Below, one piece after another: positions 46,021 to 56,960 of a stretch of 64,000 nt of DNA (position 1 is its first letter; every line of letters begins with the position of its first letter). The notes under the pieces were generated by a model. That model saw only the letters and a program-made list of their open reading frames with translations, searched no databases and was not told the origin of the DNA. Origin of the DNA: Ursus arctos (lineage: Eukaryota; Chordata; Mammalia; Carnivora; Ursidae); the NCBI RefSeq assembly GCF_023065955.2, contig NW_026622986.1:14595848-14659847 (forward strand), given 5' to 3'. A program made the translations under genes and the position numbers.

Positions 46021-46786
46021 TGGTGATCTGAAAGTAAAAGTAACTCACTCTTCACCGTCATTTTCTCTCCCACATCTTTACTGTTCTAACCATAAAACTT
46101 GCACATTCAGTGCTAAGCAAGGGGAAGACTGGCTCATAGTGAATAGACCAATTTTCTGGAACGATTTTTCCCAATAGGACTGACTAAAGTTCCCACCGTA
46201 GTACATCGTTCTGAAGTGTTTACTGTGATGACTAAACCACTCAGAAGTTCGTGTCTACACTAATCCCAGGATACATGTACTTTAATAGGTAATCTTTCCC
46301 AGGCAGATGAGGCATTGACAACACATAGAAATATAATAGTATATGTAATAACATTTATAATAATGTATGATGATACTGTCCATATTTCTAAGTCCATAAG
46401 TATAAGTCCAATATACTTATGAACATAGTGTTACTTATATTTATGATACTATATAATTTAGATACAACAAACATTACACACAATACTATCAGGTTAGCTA
46501 GAAGACATCAAGTGGATATTTCTTTGTATGATGTCAAAAGTTAGGACTGGAATTCTCTGTTCGTTTCAGTACTAGATCCTTTATCAGTTTTCATGAAAAA
46601 AATTACTTTCTCCCACTGAGCTTTTCATAGGTTGACAGAATATAATCCAATGTCATATTGATTGTCAGACCTCTTCTGTTTTTAATAGTATTCTTTTTTC
46701 TCAAATGATACCCATTTTTGTTTATTTATGTTTTACAAGTAAATTTCCCATGAAAAATATTGTAACCAAAGTAATTTGATTTACAG
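46021..46786. other. End of PRTFDC1 intron 1
   Basis: AT-rich. A possible L1 scrap (46560-46720, with 'gatcctttatcagttttcat') lies directly before exon 2. Confidence 0.4.
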
Positions 46787-46893
46787 ATTAGGGACGACTG
46801 GCCAGGATATGACTTGAATTTATTCACATACCCACAGCACTATTATGGAGAATTGGAGTATGTCCTCATACCTCATGGCATCATTGTGGACAG
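46787..46893 (+). CDS. PRTFDC1: PRTFDC1 exon 2
   Basis: The 107-nt exon encodes residues 17-51 plus two bases of codon 52 ([20 protein letters not shown] through IPHGIIVD). Acceptor is gatttacag and donor CAG|gtgagt, both canonical. The 107-nt length equals exon 2 of HPRT1, as expected for paralogues that kept their intron positions. The motifs PGYDLNLF and IPHGIIVDR correspond to the HPRT stretches PGYDLDLF and IPHGLIMDR. Residue 18 is Arg where I recall Met in human PRTFDC1. Intron 1 is 9043 bp. Confidence 0.96.
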
Positions 46894-47099
46894 GTGAGTG
46901 TTATTTCTTGTGTTGGTCTTGGCCCTGCACTGGCTGGCCCCCTCTTGTGCGAATCATATAATACACTTTACGACCCTATTCCTGAGTCTCTCTTATATAG
47001 CCGTAGACCGAAATTTTATAGGACAGAGAATTTGGAATATAATGAATCTCTGCTTTAACTGAACTGTTTACCTGGACACTTGTTCTGGGGAAATGATAA

Positions 47100-47400
47100 G
47101 AATATATACATATATACACACACACACGTATATACATATACATGTGTATATACGTGTGTGTGTGTATATATGTATATGTATATATACATATATATTCTAG
47201 AAATAGTTCGATATATAGTGTGTATATATAACATATATATACTCTAGAAATAGTTCTGTGCAGATATTTTTAATGTATTATAAATATATTAAATATAATA
47301 TATTTATAATATATTAAAATTATATATGCAGATATTTTAATATATATTAATATATTATAAATATATATAATATATAAGTATATTATAAATATATATATAG
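47100..47400. repeat. AT-rich satellite with strong hairpin potential
   Basis: TATA/CACA/GTGT blocks. 47105-47134 and 47147-47176 are perfect 30-bp reverse complements with a 12-nt loop. Further TTATAAATATAT palindromes follow at 47275-47395. Confidence 0.9.
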
Positions 47401-47626
47401 CTCACAGACTCTTGAGTTAACCAGGGATAATTAACAGGTGAACTTTGCCTTCATGGGACACACCCCTGCAGCCCTGGCTTTTCCTGCAACTTGGCATACA
47501 TCTCGAATCAAGCAATGTATCACAGATCAGCCAGTCTGTGCCCAGTTTTGGTTTCCAGGCAGTGATAATGTTTTGGGAGTAGGCATATTTTCAACTTAAA
47601 AATATCTGCACAAAACTATTTCTAGA
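47243..47626. repeat. Inverted repeat, 31-bp arms
   Basis: Left arm 47243-47273 (starting TCTAGAAATAGTTCTGTGCA) and right arm 47596-47626 are reverse complements except for one base, with 322 bp between. A third partial copy of TTCTAGAAATAGTTC lies at 47195-47209. Confidence 0.9.
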
Positions 47627-47629
47627 ATA

Positions 47630-48746
47630 CTATTTCTAGTTCTTTCTGACCTGTCTATATAGAGATCCTTTAGCTCCTTCCTCGCCAATTGGCTTTCTAA
47701 AAGCCAGCATTTTCTCGCCTGTTCTAGGCCTGTAAGTCAGCATTTGTTTCTTGGTTTTCAGAGAGCATCTTTTTCTTGAGCTCACCACAAGCCTCAGGAT
47801 TTAAAGGTCATACCCCGTTCACAAAACTGCCTAATGCCCAGACTATTATCATTCCATGTACCTCTCTGTTTTCTTGTACAAAGATCAAATACTTAAGCCT
47901 TCACATTCACATGGAAAGCAAGCCTCACAGTGCACTCCCAGGAACATAAAGATTCTTCAGACAACCAGAAATTGGGGTGGGAGAGGCAATGGGGAGTAGG
48001 AGCAAACTGAAACTTTGGACTCTCCACGCTACCCTTTTGAAGAAACCATAGTACTTCTGCCTCTATTTTTAAAAAAATCTATTATAGTCTTCTGAATTAA
48101 TCTTTAACTTGATGAAACAAGTCCTTAGCCAAAGTAAAGTTTGAAAAACCCTGGACAGTTACTATTCCCAGGATATTATCTTTCCATCAATTCCTGTCTA
48201 TAGCAAAAGGAAATTTCATTCTTTCACTCTAAGATTTTTCCACTGGGTAAGACTTGCACAGTGCACGTCCTCTCAAACTATAGTATGTAATTAAAATAAG
48301 GTCTAGTTTGGAGTTTCTCATGGCCTAAGATGGCTTTCCATGAAATACAAGTCCCAATCCTCAGAGGGAACAAAATGTTCTGTGATCAAATAAACTCGGG
48401 AAATTTTGCATCTCTCAAATGGCCAAATCTCCCTGTTAGCAATTCATATTGAAGATACGGAAATTCCTGCAAAAAAGAAAAAAAAGAAAGAAACCTGCTT
48501 GACTTTAACAATTAAACCAACTTTGGTTGTGCAGTGGAGTCCCTGTATTCGGCTCACCTCTTAATATCTTAGAGGCATTTCCCCTTAACTCTGGTTTGGG
48601 AACCCCCTGGTTTAAGCAAATTCCTGCTTTTCTAACCTCATTTTTATGCCTTTAGTTAATTGCATCCAGATCTAGCACATGATTGGGCCCTGCTAAGGCT
48701 ACCTGAAGCCAGTTCCCAGTACAGGAGACTTAACCAGTGAACTTGT
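47630..48746. other. PRTFDC1 intron 2, nothing recognised
   Basis: Unique-looking AT-rich sequence; possibly old DNA-transposon scraps near 48100-48450, not assignable. Confidence 0.35.
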
Positions 48747-48760
48747 TAAAATGTGTATTC

Positions 48761-48941
48761 TTTTTTTTTTTTTTTTTTAAGATTTTATTTATTCGTGGGG
48801 AGGGAGCAGAGGAAGAGGGACAAGTGACTCTGTGCTGAGTGCAAAGCCCCATGTGGGGCTCAGTCCCATGACCCCGAGATGATGACCTGAGCCAAAACCA
48901 AGAGTCAGATGCTCAATCCACCGAGCCACCCACGCACCCCA
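48761..48941 (-). mobile_element. CAN-SINE, older subfamily, in PRTFDC1 intron 2
   Basis: T19 reverse tail, diverged middle and head gagccacccacgcacccc. Perfect 14-bp target duplication TAAAATGTGTATTC (48747-48760 and 48942-48955). Confidence 0.94.
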
Positions 48942-48989
48942 TAAAATGTGTATTCCTGGGATGGGGCCCAGGAATGAATTTATTAAGTG

Positions 48990-50880
48990 TAATTTACATA
49001 CTACAAAATTCACCTATTGTCAGTCAATGATTCAATGATGTCTAGTAAATGTTTATGATTGGGCAGGCACAACCATCATTTTACAGTATTTCTATCATCC
49101 CCAAAAGTTTGTTTGCTGTCAGTCCCTGTTCCTACTTCCAGCATCTGGCAATCACTCGTCTGATTCCTTTCTCTCTAAATTTGTCTTTTCTGAAGATTTC
49201 ATATAAGTTAAATCGTACAATATCTAATTATTGATCTATCAATCAATGGTTATTTGCATGTCTAGCTTTGGGCTACTGTGAACGACGCATCTATGAACAT
49301 GGAAGTCTTTGTGTGGGTATACCTGTTCATTTCTCTTGGGTGGATTTCTTGGAGTGATATTCTGGATTTTATGGTTAAGTTTAAGAAACTGCCAATTATT
49401 TCCAAAGTGGCTGTACCATTTTACATTTCTACCAGCAAGGATGAGGGTTCCAGTTTCTCCACATAGTTGCCAACGTTGAGTATCGTCTGTCCTTTTGACT
49501 ATAGCCATTCTAGTGGATATACACAAGTATCCCGTTGTGGTTTTAATTTGCAATTTCCTAATGATTAGTGTACGTGTTAGCTATTTATGTTTTCTTTGAA
49601 GAGATGACTATTTAAGTCTTAGGCCATTTTTACATTGGGTGGGTTGTTTGTCTTTTTATTGAGGTGTGAGCGTTCTTTATGCATTCCGGATACAAGTCCT
49701 TTACCAGAAATATGATTTTCGAATACCCCACCCCCCATCTGTGGCTTGTCTTTTCATTTTCTGATTTATATCTTTTGAGAAGAATGTTAGGTAAGTATTC
49801 TATAAATGCTAGTTAGGTCCAGTTGATTTATGATACTGTGTGGTTCAAGTGTATCCTTAGTGGTTTTCTGACTGCTGGATCTGTCGATTACTGAGAGAGG
49901 GGTATTGAGATCTCCAACTGCAGTGACGGATTTGTTTATTTCTTGTTGTAGTTCTGTCAGTTTTCTGACACTCTGTTGTTAGGTGCATGCACATTAAGGA
50001 TTGTTACGTCTTCTTCGGAAATCGACCTCTTTATTATTATATAATGCCCTCTTTATTCCTGATAATCTCCTTGCTCTGAAATCTGCTTTGTCTGAAATCA
50101 ATAAGCTACTCCTGCTTTCTTTTGATCTTTTGATTAGTGTTAGTACAGTATGTCCTTCTCCATCCTTTTACTTTTAATCTATCAGTGTCTTTATATTTAT
50201 AGATAACATATGTTAGGGTCTTTTTTTTTTTAATCCACTTTGACAGTCTCTCTCTTTTAATTGTTATATTTAGATCATTCACATTTAAAGTGATTATTGC
50301 TTAGTTGGTTTAATATCTATCATATTTGTAATTATTTTCTGTTCATTGCCCTTGTTCTTTGGTTTTTGGGGGTTTTTTTGTTTGTTTTGTTTTTGTTTTT
50401 TTGTCTTCCACTCTGTGGAATCTGTCTCCCCCACAGTGTGTGGCCTCTGATGATATGCAGTTTATTTCTCTTGTTTTTACTTGTAAGCCTCACTTACTAG
50501 GGCTTCCCCTGTGTCTGAATAGTTTAGTCTTCATTATAAGATTGGCTAGACATTATACTCAAGCACCTCAAGCCCGTACAGCTTCCACTTTCTGCTGATG
50601 AATGTGTGTGGGGGCTGTCAAGCCCATTCAGATTTCCAGCCTTTTTCAAGTCTTGCCTGGCTTTTATTGTTTCATTGTGCTTTCTTGTGTCTCCTCTGCA
50701 CCCGCTTATGGGTTCCATCATTCAGGAATGTGTAGGTAACCTGGTCCCATGCCGATCTCTGCTGGGCATATGCATAGCTTCTGGTCAACTTGGGATATGT
50801 GAAGAGTATATTGTCTGTCCCTCTCCTGTGACGCTAACCTCCCAGAACTCCCTGTCAAACTAGACTAGTTTGCCAGTTAG
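48990..50880 (-). mobile_element. Old L1M-type LINE
   Basis: In reverse: 'attctagtggatatacacaa', 'tcccgttgtggttttaattt', 'ttctttatgcattccggata' and 'aaatcaataagctactcctg' are 3' UTR then ORF2 remnants of an old L1. No intact frame. Confidence 0.7.
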
Positions 50881-51349
50881 TTGCTCAAACAGGACCACAA
50901 CTTCCTGATAAGGGGGCCCATTGGCTCTCCCTGTTCACAGGCTACCAAGGTAGCCATACTAACTGACAATGCTCCCTATCAGGTGAGCTCCCTCTGGCAG
51001 CGCCCCATGCCGGTTGAACAACGGAGCTGATGTGGGGCTCAGGAAGATGGGAGCATTCTCGGGCAAGAATGCCACAGACTTGTGCTATTTTTACCCACTG
51101 TTCAATGTTTTCATGAATAAATGACTCTCAGTTTGTTGTATGTCTCTGGTTAACTTCCAGAGTACTGCAATGGTTGTTTTCAACAGTTTTATCTAACTTT
51201 ATAGTTACTTTTTTGTGGAGATAATGTGTTGACCACCTCACTCCATTATGCTGAAAACAAATGTCCCTTTCGGCAGAATATCTGGCATGCTGATGTACAT
51301 TTTCTTGATGATCATATTTTGAGAAACATCATCTGAAACCATGGTTGCC
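50881..51349. other. PRTFDC1 intron 2, nothing recognised
   Basis: Unique-looking, or the end of the preceding L1. Confidence 0.35.
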
Positions 51350-51369
51350 ATTTAATATTATGTTTATAC

Positions 51370-51632
51370 CATGCATGCATATACACACATATGTATAACT
51401 TATATATAAAATATGTAATATATTAGGTATGTAGAATATATATATATGCTTATATATATGTATGTATATATATACACATATGTATAACATATATAAAATA
51501 TATTATGTAATATATTAGATATGTAGATCATATATATAGAGAGATATAATATAATGCTTTATATATAGATATATATACATATACATATATACACACATAT
51601 ATATTCATATATATATATATATATATATATAT
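51370..51632. repeat. AT-rich satellite with imperfect tandem unit of about 90 bp
   Basis: The block 'acacatatgtataact...' at about 51384 recurs as 'acacatatgtataaca...' at about 51475 with the same following words (aatatattag, tatgtaga), then a long (TA)n at 51608-51632. Confidence 0.8.
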
Positions 51633-51639
51633 GTTCAGA

Positions 51640-52420
51640 TCATTCATTTAACATGTTTTAAATCTAATTCTATCTGAAGTGCCAGTAGGAATTTCTTTTA
51701 AATATGCACCTTAGCTCCTGCCTCCATTCAAGGTTTTAATGTTGTATGGAGACATGGGCAATGGACTGCTAGACATGAAACAATTAGAAAAAATACAGTG
51801 ACAGTTCCAAATCAGGCTTGGGGTGCCAGCCCGAGGCTGCCCCATTGCCTAGCTCCAGGAAGGCATCATTCACATGGTGCTCCGTGGAAATGATGCCTAC
51901 TGGAATTGTACCCTGGGCACCTTTCACCTAGGTAATGTGCCATCTTTGTCAAATAGAAGACAGAGGTGATTCTTTGGATAGTTTCTGTGGGCTTGACTTT
52001 TCTTCCAGTCTTTTCTAATGCTGTAAGGTGGGTGAGTCATTCTTCACGTCCTCTCCCTTTGCTATAGAGCGAGCATAACATCACCAGATACGTTCATAGC
52101 ATTGTGAACAACCAGGCTCTGTGTGATAAAATAATAACATTCGTGATCTTTGACATATATCTTACACCTTACTCATGTTTGTGACACCAAGGAGCAAAAA
52201 TGTGCTAGGGATGATGTGGTTATCAGCAATATGGTTTGAACACTCTCTCTTTGTCCAGCTTGAACAAAGCTCCTTTATCCGTAGGCTTCTGCCTCCCGAG
52301 CTCTCCTCCACACTCCCCTGCATAATCTAATATGGGTAATGTATCTTGCATTTTTTTTTAAGGAAAAAAAATACTCAGAAGTACTTAATGCTTTAATATA
52401 TCTTTTAATCCCTCTTTCAG
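51640..52420. other. End of PRTFDC1 intron 2
   Basis: Mostly unique sequence, ending in the pyrimidine-rich acceptor of exon 3. Confidence 0.4.
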
Positions 52421-52604
52421 AACTGAACGGCTGGCCAAGGATATTATGAAAGACATAGGAAACTGTGACATTGTGGTCCTGTGTGTGCTTAAAGGAGGTT
52501 ACAAGTTCTGTGCGGATCTCGTAGAACACCTTAAGAACATTAGTCGCAATTCAGATAGATTTGTCTCTATGAAGGTTGATTTCATCAGACTAAAAAGTTA
52601 CAGG
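52421..52604 (+). CDS. PRTFDC1: PRTFDC1 exon 3
   Basis: The 184-nt exon (same size as HPRT1 exon 3) completes codon 52 and encodes residues 53-113, starting [13 protein letters not shown] and ending [10 protein letters not shown], with acceptor cctctttcag and donor AGG|gtaagt in phase 0. L75-K76-G77 of LKGGYKF is the pyrophosphate-binding loop of the HPRT family. S111-Y112 starts the flexible catalytic loop II that closes over the active site in HPRT. TERLA resembles HPRT1; I recall IERLA in human PRTFDC1. Reading is open and intact. Further exons lie beyond the window (intron 3 is longer than 11.3 kb). Intron 2 is 5527 bp. Confidence 0.96.
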
Positions 52605-53338
52605 GTAAGTTATTAATTCCATTTTCATTATATAATGTTTAGCATAAAGAATTTTCTAGAATAAAAGAATTGATAATCTGATGAAAATGAAGAATGTCAT
52701 TTTTTAAATTTGCAAGGTACTGCAACCTGTAATTGAAATAATACTGTTTAGGGGGGAAAGCCCTCTTTCTGTTATCACATATATGGAAAGATGCTTCAAG
52801 AATGATTCATGCTTCTTTTATGGTTATAAGGCTGAGTGGTTATTTCCTGGTGACTAGCCTCACAAATGAGTGTGTTAACAATGACTGTTAAGAAAGTCCA
52901 GTGAACACTGACGTGTTTCCGGTCTGGATGTCACCGTTGGCCCTAGAGACCTGTGCGAGGGTGTCCAGCCCAGAGAGGACAGTCTTAGTACTGGGGTGGC
53001 TGCAATCATGACCTGGAAGTGGAGAAGGGAAGTCTGTAGGGACAGTGAGTTACCAAGTGCAATGAGCCAAGATCAGAAAGCCTCCAACAGAAGGCCCATC
53101 CACCAGTCTGTACTGGGGCTTTCTTGGCCTGCACTGGACAGAACTGAGGGAGAGTATCCTCCAAAGATGTCATCCCCTTGGTCTTCCATCTTCTGTGTTG
53201 TTGTCTTCTGTGATGCTTTTTGACTCAATGTATAATAAATCATTAAAGCTAGCCTACTATTGGGTGAGGAACTGTTGGAGTCAATATCATGGAAGTATTT
53301 TCTGATTAAATTAGCTTGACACATTTTAATTCTCTCTT
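52605..53338. other. Start of PRTFDC1 intron 3, nothing recognised
   Basis: Unique-looking sequence. Confidence 0.4.
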
Positions 53339-53700
53339 CCAGTTGGTTTTCTAATGCTGCGTGACAAAGTCACGACACACTTAGTGGCTTAAGCCAACAC
53401 ACATTTATCATCTCAGTTTCTCAAGATCAGCCATCCGGGCATGGGTTCTCTGCCCATGGCTGAAATCAAGCCATTAGCCAGGGGTGGGATCTCATCTGAG
53501 GTTTGCAGATGACTGACCTTTCCAAGATCACTTGACAAAAGATCACTGGCTGTTGGCAGAATTCAGTCTCCGCTTCCCTGCTGGAGACCCGGTCAGCTCC
53601 TATAGGCTGCCCTCAGGTCTTTGCCCCATGGTCCCCTCCACCCGCCAGTTCCCAGCACAGCAGAATCTTTCCATTTAGTGAGGGCCTGACCCCTCTTGAA
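53339..53700 (-). mobile_element. MaLR LTR (MLT1-like), diverged
   Basis: In reverse: 'ggttttctaatgctgcgtga', 'acacttagtggcttaagcca', 'cagtttctcaagatcagcca' and 'actggctgttggcagaattc' match the 3' half of an MLT1-group LTR. No internal region. Confidence 0.6.
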
Positions 53701-53711
53701 AAAGCTGACCT

Positions 53712-53855
53712 GGGGCACCTGGGTGGCTCAAGTCGGTTGAGCATCCAACTCTTGATTTTGGCTCCGGTCATGATCCTAGGGTCGTGAGGTCCAGCCCCGC
53801 GACGGGCTCCATGATCAGTGCAGAGTCTGCTTGGGATTCTCTCTCTCTCTCCCTA
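53712..53855 (+). mobile_element. CAN-SINE, 3'-truncated
   Basis: Head ggggcacctgggtggctcaa is intact. The element stops in the CT-rich region without an AAATAAA tail. Confidence 0.88.
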
Positions 53856-54229
53856 ATCATGGGAGTGGATTCCCGTGTCTAGTAGTCTCACCCACACTCA
53901 CGTGGAGGAGACTAAACAGGGTGTGTACACCAGGGAACAGACGGGCACGTGCCTTAGGGTTCTGCCCACCGCTCTCTGTGATTCAGTTGCTTCAGCTCTT
54001 GGGCAGCTGGCGAATTATTTATCATTTCTTAAGACACTCTGTATTCTCCCAATGACTTCTAAGTTGTATTTTACAGACGTCTTAACCTGGAATTGTTGGT
54101 TTCATCTTCTCTTGGAAATGTTTTCTTTAGGTTCCTTTCATCCTAGATTAAGTCGCTGTACTTCCGTGTAAGACTTTTTTTCTCATTTACTTGGCTCTGA
54201 TCCTTATTGGATTTTTCCCTGGAAAACAG
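53856..54229. other. PRTFDC1 intron 3, nothing recognised
   Basis: Unique-looking sequence. Confidence 0.4.
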
Positions 54230-54660
54230 CTTTTTAAACTCTTTTTAAAAATTAAAGTCAGATGTGTTGAAGTATAATTTATATGCACGAGAAGTTATCT
54301 GTTTTAGTTTACAGTTTTGTAAGTTTTGACGATTGTATACAGTCATATAAATCACCTCAATCAAGATATAGAACATTCCTCACCATAAAAAATGCCCTTG
54401 TGTCCCTTTGTACTTTGCAGTCAACTCTTTCCGCAGCTCCTGGAAACCACTGATACATTTTTCTGTCCCTAGAGTTTTGCTCTTTCCAGAATGTCATATA
54501 ATGTAACCAAATACCATGTAGCCTTAGTACATCTATAAATCTTAGCATAATTCATTTGAGATTCATCCATGTTGTTATGAATACCAGAAGTTTATTTCTT
54601 TTTATTGTCAAATACAATTTCATTATATGGATATATCACAGTTTTAAAATCATTTATCAG

Positions 54661-54867
54661 AGGCACTTGGGTGGCACAGTCAGTTAAGCGTCCAGCTCTT
54701 GGTTTCGGCTCAGGTAGTAATCTCAGGTGGTGAGATCGAACCCCGTGATGGGCTCTACACTCAGCATGGAGTCTGCTTGTGATTCTCTCTCTCTCCCTCC
54801 ACCCCTACCCCTGTGCACTCTCTCTCTCTAAAATAAATAAATAAATATTTTTAAAAATTTTTTAAAT
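54661..54867 (+). mobile_element. CAN-SINE, older subfamily
   Basis: Complete copy with target duplication aaaatcatttatcag / aaaataatttatcag (54646-54660, 54868-54882). Confidence 0.93.
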
Positions 54868-55809
54868 AAAATAATTTATCAGCTGAAGAATATTTGGTTT
54901 GTCTCCTTCTTGGAGATGATTGTGAACAAAGCTGCTATAAATATTCACATACAGGTTTTTGTGTGTACTTATATCTGCATTGAGTAAAATTTCTCTGGAG
55001 ATTGCTAAGTCATATGGTGAGTGTATGTAAGAAATGACCAAACTGTTTTTTAGAGGGATTGAATAATTGTGCATCCCCACCAGCAGATGAGAGTTCCAGT
55101 TCTTCCATATTACCCACAGCACTTGGTATTGCTAGTTTCCGTTTTTCCTCCTTTTTACCTGTATTTTACCCATTCAAATAGGTGATAATATCTCATTGTG
55201 GTTTCAATTTGCATTTCCCAAAGGAATAATGATATCAAGCATACTTTCATTTGCTTATCTGCTATTCATATAAGTTTTTTGTTGAAGTGTTTGTTCCGCA
55301 TCTTGCTCATTTCAATAATTTGGGTTGTATGGTTTCTTATTATTGAGTTTGAGAGTTCTTTATATATTTTAGCCACAAATCCTTTATTAAATATATGCTT
55401 TGAGTATATCTTCAAGCTAATGGGTTGTTCTTTCATTTTCATGACAGTGCTCTTTTTTTTTTCAAAGAGCATAATTTAAACATTTTCATAAACAGTTTTA
55501 ACTTAAATCTAGGTCTATGATCTATGTCGTGTTAATTTGTTAATATGATACCTTTTTTTTTTTTTTGCAAGTGAAGGTCTGTTTGTTCCAGGATCATCTG
55601 ATGAAAAGACTATCCTTTCCCATTGTATTGTCTTTGTTTTTTCACTGAAATTCACTTGACTGTAAAAGTGTGGGTCTATTTCTGGACACTGTCTAGTTCT
55701 ATTCATCTATATGCTTATCCTTTTGTCAATACCACACTGTTCTGATTACTGTACGTGTATAATCAGTCTGGAAATCAGGTAGCATTTGTCTTCCAATTTT
55801 GTTCTTTTT

Positions 55810-56000
55810 TTTTTTTTAAGATTTTATTTATTTATGTGACAGAGAGACAGCCAGCGAGAGAGGGAACACAGCAGGGGGAGTGGGAGAGGGAGAAGCAGGC
55901 TCCCAGCCGAGGAGCCAGATGTGGGACTCGATCCCGGAACGCCGGGATCACGCCCTGAGCGGAAGGCAGACGCTTAACGACTGCGCTACCCAGGCGCCCC
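55810..56000 (-). mobile_element. CAN-SINE, young ursid-style subfamily
   Basis: Reverse copy carrying 'gactgcgctacccaggcgcc' (the 'ggcgcag' variant). Target duplication ccaattttgttcttttt / ccaactttgttcttttt (55793-55809, 56001-56017). Confidence 0.95.
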
Positions 56001-56960
56001 CCAACTTTGTTCTTTTTCATAAGTGTTTTAGCTATTCTAGTTCTTTGTCTTTCCATGTAAATTTTAAAATCATGTTGTTGATTTGTACAAAATAACCTGT
56101 TAGAAATTTTATTGGGATTGTTTTGAATCTATAGATCCATTTGGGGAGAATTAACATCTTAAGACTCTTTACTCTTCCAATCCATGAAAAGGATATATTT
56201 CCCAATTTTTTAGGTCTTATTTAATATCTGTGTTTGTCTAGTTTTCAAGAGTCAGATCTTAGACATCTTTGGTTAGATTTACACCTAAATATTTAAAATG
56301 TTTTTGGTCTTATTGTATTTGGTAAGTTTCTCTTTGAAATTCAATTTCTTTTTGTTTATTGCTAGCATATCTAAATACTACTGATTTTGTATATTAAATA
56401 TTATGACTTTTCAAAACTGTCTTACTGGTTCTGACAGCTTTTTTGTAGGATTTCTTGTAATATCTTCTGTCAACAGAGATGGTTTTACTTGTTCCTTTCT
56501 AATCTGTAGACTTTTTATTTCTTTTTATTGCCTTACTGCACTGGCTAGGACTACCTGTACAATTCTGGATAGGAGCGGTGAAGGAAAACATCCTTGCCTT
56601 ATTCTCAGTCGGTATGATATTGACTATTGCATCCCCCAGTTTTTGATATTTTGTTTTCATTTTCATTGAGTTCAAACTATTTTCTCATTTCTTTTGTGAC
56701 TTCCTCTTTCACTCATGAATTATTTCTTGTTTAATTTCCAAATATTTGGGGATTTTCCAGAGATCGTTCTGTAGGATTTCTAGTTTAACTCTTTTGCAGT
56801 AACTATACTTTGTATGATTTCACTTCTTTTAAATTTGTTGAGGTTTACTTTGTGACCCAGAATATGGTCAATCTTGCTGAAACTAACAACATTGTAATCC
56901 AGGTCAGATTAAGCAATACTGCTATCTATCTCTTGTCCATTTCTCTGAACATCTTCTCTT

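Larger units (their letters stand above)
54230..56960 (-). mobile_element. Old L1M-type LINE, split by two SINEs
   Basis: In reverse: 'gttgaagtataatttatatg', 'tcatatggtgagtgtatgta', 'tctcattgtggtttcaattt', 'gaccttttggttttgcaagt'-region phrases, and 'acccagaatatggtcaatct'. 3' UTR through ORF2 of an old L1; no intact frame. CAN-SINEs at 54661 and 55810 interrupt it. Confidence 0.75.

Noticed and set aside
45524..46048. 174-codon minus-strand open frame, the longest in the window
   Set aside because: It is antisense to an L2 remnant, has low-complexity Ser/Leu/Pro composition and no domain or splice support.
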